DNA of 64,000 nt from Palsa-506 sp963786975. Lineage in GTDB: Bacteria > Actinomycetota > Actinomycetes > Streptosporangiales > Streptosporangiaceae. Made by a program: the position numbers and the translations under genes. The stretch is taken from positions 372,001 to 436,000 of the forward strand of contig CAWBBE010000012.1 in assembly GCA_963786975.1 (NCBI GenBank), given 5' to 3'. The notes under the pieces are model-generated. The model was not told where the DNA came from. It saw nothing but the letters and a program-made list of their open reading frames with translations, and did no database searches. The number at the start of each line of letters is the position of its first letter. The stretch's first letter is position 1. Of the stretch, positions 41,758 to 51,217 are shown one piece after another.

Positions 41758-42813
41758 ATGGCAATCGACGAAGCCAAGCTGAACGAGTTCCTCGGGCGCT
41801 TCGTGTCCGACCTGGGCGCGACCATCGCGGCCGGCAACATCGTCATCGGGCACCGGCTCGGGCTGTTCCGCGCGCTCGCCGAGGGGCCGGCCACGGCAGG
41901 CCAGCTGGCCGCGCGCACCGAGACCGACCCGCGCTACATCGCGGAATGGCTGCGCGGCCAGGCGGCCGGCGGCTACGTGCAGTACGACCCGGCGCAGGAC
42001 AGCTACTCGATGACCGAGGAGCAGGCCTTCGCGCTGGCCAACCCGGACGGCGGGGTGTACGCGCCCGGCGCGTTCGTGCTGGCGCTCGGCGCGCTGAAGG
42101 CGAACGACCGGATCACCGCGGCGTTCTCGGCCGGCGGCGGGATGGGCTGGCACGAGCACGACGATGACGTGTTCATCGGCTGCGAGCAGTTCTTCCGGCC
42201 CGGCTACGTGGCCAACCTGGTGCCGTCCTGGCTGCCGGCGCTGGACGGCGTGGTGGCGAAGCTGCAGGCCGGCGCGAAGGGCGCGGACCTCGGCTGCGGC
42301 CTCGGCGCGTCCACCGTGCTGCTCGGCCAGGCGTACCCGGAATCGCGGTTCACCGGATCCGACTACCACCAGCGGTCGATCGAGCTGGCCCGCAAGCGGG
42401 CGGCCGACGCCGGGGTGGCCGACCGCGTGCAGTTCGAGGTCGCCAGCGCGGCCGAGTTCGCCGGATCGGACTACGACCTGATCACCACGTTCGACTGCCT
42501 GCACGACATGGGCGACCCGCTGACCGCGGCGAAGCACATCCGCAGCGCGCTGACCGCCGACGGGACCTGGATGGTGGTCGAGCCGGCCGCCGCCGACGAC
42601 GTCTCCGGTAACCTCAACCCAGTCGGGCGGGTCTACTACAACTTCTCCACCCAGCTGTGCGTGCCGAACGCGGTGTCGCAGCCCGGCGGCTACGCGCTCG
42701 GCGCGCAGGCCGGCGAGGCGGCCATCCGCCGGATCGCCACCGACGCCGGGTTCACCAGGTTCCGCCGCGCGACCGAAACCCCGTTCAACATCGTCTACGA
42801 GGCCCGGCCATAA
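41758..42813 (+). CDS. Winged-helix class I SAM-dependent methyltransferase
   Basis: 351 residues. N-terminal helical/winged-helix part (GLFRALAEGPATAGQLAART) and SAM-binding GADLGCGLGASTVLLGQAYP, then TTFDCLHDMGDPLTAAKHI. Related to mycobacterial Rv2258c-like methyltransferases. ATG follows GGGAGG. Substrate unknown. Confidence 0.8.
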   Translation: MAIDEAKLNEFLGRFVSDLGATIAAGNIVIGHRLGLFRALAEGPATAGQLAARTETDPRYIAEWLRGQAAGGYVQYDPAQDSYSMTEEQAFALANPDGGVYAPGAFVLALGALKANDRITAAFSAGGGMGWHEHDDDVFIGCEQFFRPGYVANLVPSWLPALDGVVAKLQAGAKGADLGCGLGASTVLLGQAYPESRFTGSDYHQRSIELARKRAADAGVADRVQFEVASAAEFAGSDYDLITTFDCLHDMGDPLTAAKHIRSALTADGTWMVVEPAAADDVSGNLNPVGRVYYNFSTQLCVPNAVSQPGGYALGAQAGEAAIRRIATDAGFTRFRRATETPFNIVYEARP

Positions 42814-42901
42814 CCGGCAAAGAACATAACCCCAGCTAGAACGGATCCGCGGTGGCAGCTGCGGCGCACAGCCGCGCAGCCGCCGATGGAGGGAAGCAGC
42901 G

Positions 42902-45040
42902 ATGCGACCACGCCGGCCGGACAGCAGCGGCGTCATCACCCGTGACGGGGTGCGGGTCGGCTATGACGTCTACGGCGCGGGGAACTCCCCGACCGTGCTG
43001 CTCCTGCCGGCCTGGTCGATCGTGCATGCCGGGCACTGGAAGTTCCAGGTCCCGGTGCTGGCCAGCCGGCACCGGGTGATCACGATCGACGGCCGCGGCA
43101 ACGGCCGCTCGGACCGGCCCGCCGACCCGGCGGCCTACACGGTGCCCGAGTACGTGGCCGATGCCGTCGCGGTGCTGGACGCCACCGGCACCGGCCGGGC
43201 GGTCATCGCCGGGATGTCGATGGGCGGCCAGCGCGCGATCGCGCTGGCCGCCGCTCACCCGGACCGGGTGCTCGGCGCCGTGCTGATGTGCCCGACCGTC
43301 GGCCCGCTCGGCACCGAGCCGGACCCGGCGGTTGACCCGCGGCGGCCGGGCAGCTGGTTCACCGACGATCCCGGCCGGGACGCGGCCGGCTGGGCGCTGT
43401 ACAACCAGCACGTGTGGCGGCGCGACTACCGCAAGTTCGTCGACTTCTTCTGGGCCACGGTCTTCCCGGAGCCGCACTCCACCAAGCCGGTCGAGGACGC
43501 CACCGGCTGGGCGCTGGAAACCGATCCCGAGGCGCTGATCGCGACCGCGCTGGCGCCGCCGTGGGTACTGTCCAGGGACGAGCTCACCGCGCAGATCCAG
43601 TCCGTCCGCTGCCCGGTGCTGCTGATGCACGGCACCGAGGACGGCATCGTCCCGGCGCGCCGCAGCGAGCAGATCGCCGCGCTGACCGGCGGTGACCTGC
43701 TGCTCATCGACGGCGCCGGGCACTGCCCGCAGATCCGCGATCCGGTCGTGGTCAACCGGGAGATGCTCCAGTTCATCGACCGGGTCACGCCGCCGGCCGA
43801 GCGCGCGCCGCGCCGCTCGACCTGGACGCGGGCGCGCAGCCGGGCGAGGAAGGTGCTGTACGTGTCCTCGCCGATCGGGCTCGGGCACGCCCGGCGGGAC
43901 GTGGCGATCGCCGCCGAGCTGCGCAAGCTGCACGACGACGTGCAGATCGACTGGCTGGCCCAGCATCCGGTGACGGCCGTGCTGGCCGGCTCCGGCGAGC
44001 GGGTGCACCCGGCATCGGCGTTCCTGGCCAGTGAGTCCGCCCATGTCGAGGACGAGGCCGGCGAGCACGACCTGCACGCGTTCCAGGCGGTGCGGCGGAT
44101 GGACGAGATCCTCGTCGCCAACTTCGCCGTGCTGCAGGACGTCGTCGAGAACGGCGATTACGACCTGGTCGTCGGCGACGAGTCCTGGGATCTTGACTAC
44201 TTCTGGCACGAGAACCCGGAGCTCAAGCGGGCCGCCTACGCGTGGATGACGGATTTCGTCGGCTGGCTGCCGATGCCGGGCGGCGGCCCGCGCGAGGCCA
44301 TGCTCACCGCCGATTACAACGCGGAGATGATCGAGCACATCGGCCGCTTCGGCCGGGTCCGGGACGCCTCGATCTTCGTCGGCGATCCGGCCGACATCGT
44401 GCCGGACACGTTCGGCCCCGGGCTGCCCTCGATCCGGGCCTGGACCGAGCAGCATTACGACTTCACCGGCTACATCACCGGCTTCGACCCGGCGGCCGCC
44501 GGCCCGGCCGGGCCGGCGGCGGGCCCGGCCAGCGCCGGCCGGGCGCCGACGGCGATCGCGACCGTCGGCGGCTCGGGCGTCGGCACGGACCTGCTGCGGA
44601 AGGTCGCCGAGGCATTCCCGATCGCCCGCAAGCAGATCAGCGACCTGCGGATGACCGCCGTCACCGGGCCGCGGATCGATCCGGCCAGCCTGCCCGGCTG
44701 CGACGGGCTGGACGTCCGCGGCTACGTGCCGGACCTGCACCGGCACCTCGCGGCCGCGGACGTGGCGATCGTGCAGGGTGGCCTCACCACCACGATGGAG
44801 CTGGTCGCCGCCCGGCGGCCGTTCCTCTACTTCCCGCTGGCCAATCACTTCGAGCAGCAGCGGCACGTCACGCACCGGCTGGACCGGCACCGGGCCGGCC
44901 GCCGGATGGACTACCGGCAGACCGACCCGGATCTGCTCGCCGCCGCGATCGTCGAGGAGATCACCCGCCCGGCCGACTACCTGCCGGTCCCGGCCGACGG
45001 CGCCGCCCGCGCCGCCGCCCTGCTCGCCGGGCTGCTCTGA
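42902..45040 (+). CDS. Alpha/beta-hydrolase fused to a GT-B glycosyltransferase
   Basis: 712 residues. The hydrolase half (~10-300) has GHWKFQVPVLA, RGNGRSDRP, nucleophile GMSMGGQ (Ser106), HGTEDGIVP and GAGHCPQI. The second half (~315-712) begins KVLYVSSPIGLGHARRD, a MurG/MGT-like GT-B start, and ends with VGGSGVGTDLLRK and VQGGLTTTMELVAARRPFLYFP, where a sugar-nucleotide donor would bind. A short basic linker joins them. Likely modifies and hydrolyses a glycosylated small molecule; the substrate cannot be read from sequence. ATG has GAGGGAAG upstream. Confidence 0.8.
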   Translation: MRPRRPDSSGVITRDGVRVGYDVYGAGNSPTVLLLPAWSIVHAGHWKFQVPVLASRHRVITIDGRGNGRSDRPADPAAYTVPEYVADAVAVLDATGTGRAVIAGMSMGGQRAIALAAAHPDRVLGAVLMCPTVGPLGTEPDPAVDPRRPGSWFTDDPGRDAAGWALYNQHVWRRDYRKFVDFFWATVFPEPHSTKPVEDATGWALETDPEALIATALAPPWVLSRDELTAQIQSVRCPVLLMHGTEDGIVPARRSEQIAALTGGDLLLIDGAGHCPQIRDPVVVNREMLQFIDRVTPPAERAPRRSTWTRARSRARKVLYVSSPIGLGHARRDVAIAAELRKLHDDVQIDWLAQHPVTAVLAGSGERVHPASAFLASESAHVEDEAGEHDLHAFQAVRRMDEILVANFAVLQDVVENGDYDLVVGDESWDLDYFWHENPELKRAAYAWMTDFVGWLPMPGGGPREAMLTADYNAEMIEHIGRFGRVRDASIFVGDPADIVPDTFGPGLPSIRAWTEQHYDFTGYITGFDPAAAGPAGPAAGPASAGRAPTAIATVGGSGVGTDLLRKVAEAFPIARKQISDLRMTAVTGPRIDPASLPGCDGLDVRGYVPDLHRHLAAADVAIVQGGLTTTMELVAARRPFLYFPLANHFEQQRHVTHRLDRHRAGRRMDYRQTDPDLLAAAIVEEITRPADYLPVPADGAARAAALLAGLL

Positions 45041-45109
45041 CCGGGCGGCCGCCCGGCCTCGCCCGCCGGTGCCTGGCCCGCGGTGCGGGGGCCGCAGTAG
45101 CATCCAAAG

Positions 45110-47995
45110 ATGGGCACGCTGGCGCAAATGCCGCGGCTTCGCGGGCGGCAGGCTGAGGTCGCCGCGCTGGCCGAGGCCGTGGACCGGGCCGCGTCGGGTC
45201 AGCCCGCGATCGTGCTTATCCAGGGCGAGCCCGGGATCGGCAAGACGCGGCTGCTGGCCGGAGCGCTGGCCGACGCGCGCGGCCGGGGCATGCAGGTGGC
45301 CGCGGGCCGGGCCGAGGAGCTGGAGCGAAGCCGTCCGTTCGGCCTGCTGGCCGGCGCGTTCGGGTGCACCAGGTCGGCCCCGGATCCGCGGCGCGCGGCT
45401 ATCGCCGCGCTGCTGTCCGCCCATGGCAGCGGCGACGCGGGACCGATCACGGTGACCAGCGACCCCGGGCTGCAGTTCCGCGCGGTCGACGAATTCACCG
45501 ACCTGGTGGAGGACCTGGCGCTGTCCAGGCCGCTGCTGATCGGCGTGGACGACCTGCACTGGGCCGACCCGTCCAGCCTGCTGACGCTGGCCGCCATCGG
45601 CCGCCGCCTGGCCTATCTGCCGGTGGCCGTGATCGGGTGCTTCCGGCCGTCCCCGCGCATCGCTGACCTGGAGCGGATGGCTGCCGCGCTGGAGGCCGCC
45701 GGTGCCCGGCAGCTCACCGTGCGCGGGCTCCCCGAGGCGGCGGTGGCCGGCCTGGTGGCCGATGCGGTCGGCACGGTACCAGGCCCCGGGCTGCTGGCCG
45801 GCCTGTCCGGGGCGGCGGGCAACCCGCTGTTCGTGACCGAGCTGCTGGCGGCGCTGGTCCAGGAGGGGGCGATCGCCACCGACAGCGGGCTGGCGGAGGT
45901 GTCGGACCTTACCCTGCCGTCGACGCTGCGGCTGACGATCCTGCGGCGGCTCAGCTTCCTGCCCGAGGACACCCTGCAGGCGCTGCGGGCGGCCTCGATC
46001 CTGGGACCGGGTTTCTCGCTGGCCGACCTGGCATCGGTCACCGGGCGCCCCGCGATGGACCTGTCGGTGGTGCTGGCGGAGGCGATCAGGGCACGGATCC
46101 TGGAAGATGACGACGCCGTCCTGCGATTCCGCCATGACCTGATCAGGGAGTGCCTCTACGCGGATCTGCCGGCCAGCGTGCGCCAGGGGCTGCACCGCGA
46201 AACCGGCCACCGGCTGGCGCAAGCGGGCGCGCCTGCCGGGCAGGTGGCCGAGCATCTCGCCCGCGGGGCCGGACCCGGGGACAGCGCGGCCATCGGCTGG
46301 CTGACCCGGGCCGCCCGGGAGGCGGCGGCGCGGTCACCGGATGCCGCGGCGGATCTGCTGGAGCGGGCGATCGGGCTGATGGACGCCCGCGATCCGGGCC
46401 GGGACCAGCTCATCGCCGAGCAGGCCGGCAGCCTGATGCTGGCCGGCCGGATCGCCGCGGCCGAGGCGGCCTGCCGATCGTTGCTCGACCGTGATCACGA
46501 CGAGTCCGCGGCCGCAGCCGTCCGGATCTGCCTCGGGCACGCCCTGTTCGCCCAGGGCCAGGCGGCCGGCGCGCTCAGCGAGCTGGAGCGGGCCGCCGCG
46601 TCACCCGCGGCGGCCGGCGCCGAGCGGGCCGCCGCCCGGGCCTGGACCAGCTACGCCAGGCTGGCACTGGGAGACCTGGACGGCGCAGCCGGCGCGGCCG
46701 GGGCGGCCCGCTCGGCCGCGGCCGCGGCCGGGGATCACCTGTCCGCCGGCATCGCGCTGGCCTCGCTGGCCCTGGTCGCGGAATTCCGCGGCGAGCTGCC
46801 GGACGCACTGCACAGCATCAACGAGGCGGTGCGGCTGGCGGACCAGAGCCCGGGCAAGATGGGACACCGCCACCCGCTGCACGGGATACGCGGCTGGCTG
46901 CTCATGGAGCTGGACCGCGGCGAGGAGGCCAGGGCCGCGCTGCGGGCCGGCCGGCAGCTCGGCGAGGAACTCGGCGTCCGCTGGCCGCTGCCCACCTACC
47001 AGGTGTTCACCGCCTACGAGCGGTTCATCGCCGGGGACTGGGACGATGCGCTCACCGAGCTGGAGGCGGGCTTCGGGCTGGCCGACGAGATCGGCGAGGT
47101 CTACAGCCGGGTGTACGCCGACGGGGTGCTTGCCCTGATCAGCTTCCACCGCAACGACCTCGGCCGGGCCGCCGACGCCGCCAGCGCCGCCGACCGGGAT
47201 CTGGCCGGCCGGAGCCCCGGCTACCGGATGACCCTCGCCGCCTGGCCCCGCGCCCTCATCCAGGAGGCGAACGGCGACCGCGCGGCGGCGCTCGCCACGC
47301 TGGGCGGCGCCTGGCAGGCGTGCGGCCGGCTGGGGCTGGTGCTGGAATACCCGGCCGTCGGGCCTGACCTGATCCGGCTCGCGCTGGCCGCGGGCGATGC
47401 CGGGCTGGCCCGGGACGTCTCGGCCGCGGTCACCGGGGTGGCGGCCGGCCACGACGTGCCCTGGATCACCGGCGCCGCGCTGCGCTGCCAGGGGCTGGTC
47501 GCGGACGATACCGGGAAACTGCACGCCGCCGCCACCGCCTGCGCCCGCGGGTCGCGGCCGCTGCAGCACGCGCTCGCCTGCGAGGACGCCGGCGCGGCAT
47601 TCGCCCGCCGCAGCCTGCCCGAGCGGGCCAGGCCGCTGCTGGAGCAGGCGCTCGGGATCTACGAGCGGCTGCAAGCCACCCGCGATCTGGCCCGCGCGGA
47701 GGCGGTGCTGCGCGAGGCCGGCATCCGGCGCGGCCGCCGGGGGCCGCGGGCCCGGCCGCAGGCCGGCTGGCGCAGCCTCACCCCGGCCGAGCGCGCCGTC
47801 GCCGGGCTGGTCGCCGAGGGCCTGTCCAACCCGCAGATCGGCGAGCGGCTGTACGTCTCCCGCCGGACCGTGCAGACCCACGTCGCGCACGTGTTCGCCA
47901 AGCTGGATCTCACCTCCCGGGCCCACCTGGCCGCCGAGGTGACCCGGCAGCTGGGCAGCGAGCCGCCGGTCGGCGCGAACCCGGTCGGCGCCTGA
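45110..47995 (+). CDS. LuxR-family large ATPase regulator (LAL)
   Basis: 961 residues. P-loop GEPGIGKTR near residue 42, Walker B-like LLIGVDDLHWADPSS, a long alpha-helical/TPR middle, and a C-terminal LuxR HTH (LTPAERAVAGLVAEGLSNPQIGERLYVSRRTVQTHVAHVF). These regulators respond to ligand and ATP. Follows the hydrolase-glycosyltransferase by 70 bases and may control it. Confidence 0.9.
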   Translation: MGTLAQMPRLRGRQAEVAALAEAVDRAASGQPAIVLIQGEPGIGKTRLLAGALADARGRGMQVAAGRAEELERSRPFGLLAGAFGCTRSAPDPRRAAIAALLSAHGSGDAGPITVTSDPGLQFRAVDEFTDLVEDLALSRPLLIGVDDLHWADPSSLLTLAAIGRRLAYLPVAVIGCFRPSPRIADLERMAAALEAAGARQLTVRGLPEAAVAGLVADAVGTVPGPGLLAGLSGAAGNPLFVTELLAALVQEGAIATDSGLAEVSDLTLPSTLRLTILRRLSFLPEDTLQALRAASILGPGFSLADLASVTGRPAMDLSVVLAEAIRARILEDDDAVLRFRHDLIRECLYADLPASVRQGLHRETGHRLAQAGAPAGQVAEHLARGAGPGDSAAIGWLTRAAREAAARSPDAAADLLERAIGLMDARDPGRDQLIAEQAGSLMLAGRIAAAEAACRSLLDRDHDESAAAAVRICLGHALFAQGQAAGALSELERAAASPAAAGAERAAARAWTSYARLALGDLDGAAGAAGAARSAAAAAGDHLSAGIALASLALVAEFRGELPDALHSINEAVRLADQSPGKMGHRHPLHGIRGWLLMELDRGEEARAALRAGRQLGEELGVRWPLPTYQVFTAYERFIAGDWDDALTELEAGFGLADEIGEVYSRVYADGVLALISFHRNDLGRAADAASAADRDLAGRSPGYRMTLAAWPRALIQEANGDRAAALATLGGAWQACGRLGLVLEYPAVGPDLIRLALAAGDAGLARDVSAAVTGVAAGHDVPWITGAALRCQGLVADDTGKLHAAATACARGSRPLQHALACEDAGAAFARRSLPERARPLLEQALGIYERLQATRDLARAEAVLREAGIRRGRRGPRARPQAGWRSLTPAERAVAGLVAEGLSNPQIGERLYVSRRTVQTHVAHVFAKLDLTSRAHLAAEVTRQLGSEPPVGANPVGA

Positions 47996-48045
47996 GCCCG
48001 CGCGCCGCATCCGGCCTCGGCTGAATCCCGCGGCCGGTGCCCTGT

Positions 48046-49323
48046 TCACTGCGGCACGTCCCGGGCCAGCAGCTCGTCCCAGCGCTCGCGGCGGACGGCC
48101 AGCCGGGCCGTCCCGCCGCTGGCGAACACCACCGGGATCCGGCGGGCGCCGTTGTAGTTGTTCGACATCGTGTAGCAGTAGGCTCCGGTCACCGGGACGG
48201 CCAGCAGGTCCCCGACCCGCGGATCCGGCAGCCGCACGCCGGTGCTGAGCACGTCACCCGACTCGCAGTGCCGCCCAACCACGGTGACCCGCTGCCCGCC
48301 GCCAGGCCCGCCGTTGGGCCGGCCGGCGATCGCCGCCTCGAACCGCTGGCCCACCAGCGCCACCTCCAGGTTGTCGCCCATCCCGCCGTCCACCGCGACG
48401 AACGTCACCGGGCCCGGCTTGACGGTGGTGACCCGGTACACGGTGACGCCGCCGCGGGCGACCAGGCTGCGCCCCGGCTCTATCCAGATCCTGGCCCCGG
48501 CCGGCAGGTGCTCCCTGGCCGCCCCGGTCAGCGCGTCCAGGTACCCGGCCAGGGCCGGCGGATGATCGGCGTAGGTGTACCGGCAGCCGAGGCCGCCGCC
48601 GAGGTCGTAGACGCCGAACTCGCCGAGCGCGGCCAGCGGCGCGACCGCGGCGGCCAGCTCGGCCTCGTCCAGGATCTGCGACCCGACGTGCGTGTGCAGG
48701 CCGTCCATCCGCAGCCGCCGGGCCGCCCGGATCCTGGCGATCGCCTGCCGCGCATCGGCCGGCGCCAGCCCGAACTTCGATCCCGCGTGGCCGGTTGCGA
48801 AGGCCGGGTAGGTCGAGCTCCGCACCCCCGGGATCACCCGGACCAGGCAGCCCTGCACCCAGCCGGCCGGCACCGCTGCCTCCAGCCGGTCGATGTCGTC
48901 GAAGTTGTCCACCACGACCGTGCCCACGCCGGAGCTGACCGCCAGCTCGACTTCCTCCGTGGTCTTGGCGTTGCCGTGCAGGATCAGCGTGGCCGGATCG
49001 GCCCCGGCCGCGAGCGCGGTCATGATCTCCCCGCCGCCGGCCACGTCCAGCCACAGCCCCTCGGACACCATCAGCCGCTGCATGGCGGTGCACGGGAACG
49101 ACTTGGAGGCGAAGGCCACCTGGGTATCCGGCCACCGCGCGGCCAGCTGCCGCCGGTAGTCGCGGGCGCGCTGCCGCACCGCGCCCTCGTCCACCAGCAG
49201 CGCCGGGGTACCGTACTCGGCGGCCAGCTCGTCGAGCCGGCAGCCGCCGACCCGCAGCATGCCGTCGCCGTCCCGGACGGCGCCGGGCGGGAACAGCCCG
49301 ATGACGTCATCCGCACCGGTCAT
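48046..49323 (-). CDS. lysA: Diaminopimelate decarboxylase
   Basis: 425 residues. Converts meso-diaminopimelate to L-lysine. PLP Lys in VAFASKSFPC, HGNAKTTEEVELAV, HTHVGSQI, DLGGGLG, EPGRSLVARGG and GRHCESGDVLS are all present and the length is normal. ATG 49323 is chosen because the family's N-terminus (GADDVIGLFPPGAV, GGCRLDELAAEYGTP) starts right after it; there is no ribosome-binding site, but the ATG overlaps the stop of a 13-codon ORF. Confidence 0.85.
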   Translation of the reverse strand: MTGADDVIGLFPPGAVRDGDGMLRVGGCRLDELAAEYGTPALLVDEGAVRQRARDYRRQLAARWPDTQVAFASKSFPCTAMQRLMVSEGLWLDVAGGGEIMTALAAGADPATLILHGNAKTTEEVELAVSSGVGTVVVDNFDDIDRLEAAVPAGWVQGCLVRVIPGVRSSTYPAFATGHAGSKFGLAPADARQAIARIRAARRLRMDGLHTHVGSQILDEAELAAAVAPLAALGEFGVYDLGGGLGCRYTYADHPPALAGYLDALTGAAREHLPAGARIWIEPGRSLVARGGVTVYRVTTVKPGPVTFVAVDGGMGDNLEVALVGQRFEAAIAGRPNGGPGGGQRVTVVGRHCESGDVLSTGVRLPDPRVGDLLAVPVTGAYCYTMSNNYNGARRIPVVFASGGTARLAVRRERWDELLARDVPQ

Positions 49324-49361
49324 GCGGGCCTGGCCGGGGTGAGGTACCGCTCGATGGTCAT
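49320..49361 (-). CDS. Possible 13-codon leader ORF coupled to lysA
   Basis: ATG 49361 opens MTIERYLTPARPA, ending in TGA inside the lysA ATGA. No lysine codons, so not a classical attenuator peptide. A TTAGTCT stretch just upstream could be a -10, giving a leaderless mRNA with lysA translated by coupling. Confidence 0.3.
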   Translation of the reverse strand: MTIERYLTPARPA

Positions 49362-49499
49362 ACCGCAGACTAACCGCGGCGCCAGCCCGCCGGAATCCAG
49401 TGGCCAGCGACGGTCCGGATGCGCTCTGCTGGGTACTGCCGCCCGCGCAGGCGGCGCCGCTGGCCCGCTGGCCCGCGGGGTGCACCGGAAGGACATGCC

Positions 49500-50279
49500 A
49501 TGAACTCCAGCGCAGCCCCCGGGCTGATGGTTCCCGTCGACGGCGGTGCGGTCTGGGCGCAGGACGCCGGCGGTGCCGGGCAGCCCGTGGTCCTGCTGCA
49601 TCCCGGCATCGGGGACGCCCGCATCTGGGACCCGCTGATCACGATGCTGGCCGGCCGGTACCGGCTCATCCGCTACGACGCCCGCGGCCACGGCCGCTCG
49701 CCTGCGCCGGCCGTGCCGTACACGCAGCTTGGCGACCTCCGGGCGGTGCTTGACCATTTCCAGCTCGGCGAGGTCACCGTGGCCGGCTGCAGCATGGGCG
49801 GGGATTCCGGGCTGCAGCTAGCCGTCGAAGACCCCGGGCGAGTCCGCTCGCTAGTACTCCTGTGCCCGGGGGTAACGGGCTATCCGTGGCCAGCCGAGCC
49901 GTCCGGGGATGCTGAGGCCGGAGCCCTCTACCAGGCCGGCGACGTGGCCGGCCTGGCCGAGCTGGGCCTGCGCATGTGGGCGGCGGCGGGCCACGACGAC
50001 GCGGCCAGGGCGCAGCTGCGCAGCGCCGCCGCCGGGTGGCTGGCCGATGGCGGGTACGAGCAGGATGGGCCCGCCGTTTTCGACCGGCTCGGCGAGATTT
50101 CCGCGCCGGCTGTGCTCCTCATCGGCGACCTGGACCGGCAGCCGCTGATCGACTGCGCCGCGGCCACCGCCGCCCGGATCCCCGGCTGCCGCCTGGTCAC
50201 CGTGCCGGGGGCCGACCACCTGCTGCCGCTGCGGGCGCCGGACGCGGTCGCCCGGGCAATCCGGGAGCAGGCAGGCTGA
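49500..50279 (+). CDS. Alpha/beta-hydrolase
   Basis: 259 residues. VVLLHPGIGDARIW, DARGHGRSPAP, nucleophile GCSMGGDSG, IGDLDRQPLID and PGADHLLPL give a full alpha/beta-hydrolase with Ser-Asp-His. Resembles 3-oxoadipate enol-lactonase-like hydrolases in layout but the substrate is unknown. ATG 49500 follows GGAAGGAC. Divergent from lysA. Confidence 0.8.
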   Translation: MNSSAAPGLMVPVDGGAVWAQDAGGAGQPVVLLHPGIGDARIWDPLITMLAGRYRLIRYDARGHGRSPAPAVPYTQLGDLRAVLDHFQLGEVTVAGCSMGGDSGLQLAVEDPGRVRSLVLLCPGVTGYPWPAEPSGDAEAGALYQAGDVAGLAELGLRMWAAAGHDDAARAQLRSAAAGWLADGGYEQDGPAVFDRLGEISAPAVLLIGDLDRQPLIDCAAATAARIPGCRLVTVPGADHLLPLRAPDAVARAIREQAG

Positions 50280-50313
50280 GTCGGCCGGGCGCCCGGCCGC
50301 CGGGCGCGGCCGC

Positions 50314-51129
50314 CTAGTGCTTACGCGCGACGCCGCCCCACAGCGCGGCCGGGCTGGCCGCGGTGAGCGCCGAGTCCGGCCGCCAAAGCTGCGCCCGCAC
50401 CAGGCCGGGGTCCGCCAGCTCAAGGCCGTCGAAGAAGCGGGCCACGGCGGCCCGGTCACGGAAGCTGACTTTCTCCGCCATCAGCTTGTTCAGCCGCTCG
50501 CCCATCTGCGCCATCTTCTCGGCCTCGATGTCACTGGCCGGGTGCGAGATCGCCAGGTAGCTGCCCGATGGCGCGGCGCCCATCAGCGTGCCGACGATCT
50601 GGTACGGATCGTCGTCGTCCGGGATGTGCTGCAGCACGGCCATCATCATCACCGCCAGCGGCTGGCTGAAATCCAGCGTCTGCGCCGCGCCGTCCAGGAT
50701 CTTGCCGGTTTCCCGCAGGTCGGCGTCGATGTAGTCGGTGGCACCCTGCGGGCCGCTGGTCAGCAGCGCACGGGCATGGGCCAGCACCACCGGATCGTTG
50801 TCCACGTAGACGACCCGGCTGCCCGGCGCCGCCGACTGCGCCACCTCGTGCGTGTTATTCGCGGTGGGGATGCCGGTGCCGATGTCGAGGAACTGCCGGA
50901 TGCCGCAGTCGGCGGCCAGGTAGCGCACCACCCGGGCGAGGAAGGCCCGGTTGGCCCGGACCGAGAACACGATGTCCGGGTAGGCGGCGATGGCCTGGTC
51001 GCCGGCTGCCCGGTCGGCCGCGAAATTGTCCTTGCCGCCCAGCCAGTAGTCGTACACCCGGGCCACGTGCGCCACGCTGGTGTCGAATCCCGCAGCCTGG
51101 CCCTGCGCGGAATCATGCTCAGCTGTCAC
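50314..51129 (-). CDS. S-adenosyl methyltransferase, DUF574 family
   Basis: 271 residues. VYDYWLGGKDNFAADRAAGD, RQFLDIGTGIPTANNTHEVAQ, VVYVDNDPVVLAHARALL and VMMMAVLQHIPDDDDPY are diagnostic of the actinobacterial DUF574/SAM_MT family. GTG 51129 is set by GGAAGGC upstream and by the conserved start. Function unknown. Confidence 0.85.
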   Translation of the reverse strand: MTAEHDSAQGQAAGFDTSVAHVARVYDYWLGGKDNFAADRAAGDQAIAAYPDIVFSVRANRAFLARVVRYLAADCGIRQFLDIGTGIPTANNTHEVAQSAAPGSRVVYVDNDPVVLAHARALLTSGPQGATDYIDADLRETGKILDGAAQTLDFSQPLAVMMMAVLQHIPDDDDPYQIVGTLMGAAPSGSYLAISHPASDIEAEKMAQMGERLNKLMAEKVSFRDRAAVARFFDGLELADPGLVRAQLWRPDSALTAASPAALWGGVARKH

Positions 51130-51217
51130 TGGTCTGCCTTCCGTGGCCGCCTGCCGGACCGGATCGGATCGGAGCATAGCGTCCCCCAGCAGCCAGATCA
51201 GCGCAAGCCGGGCTCGG

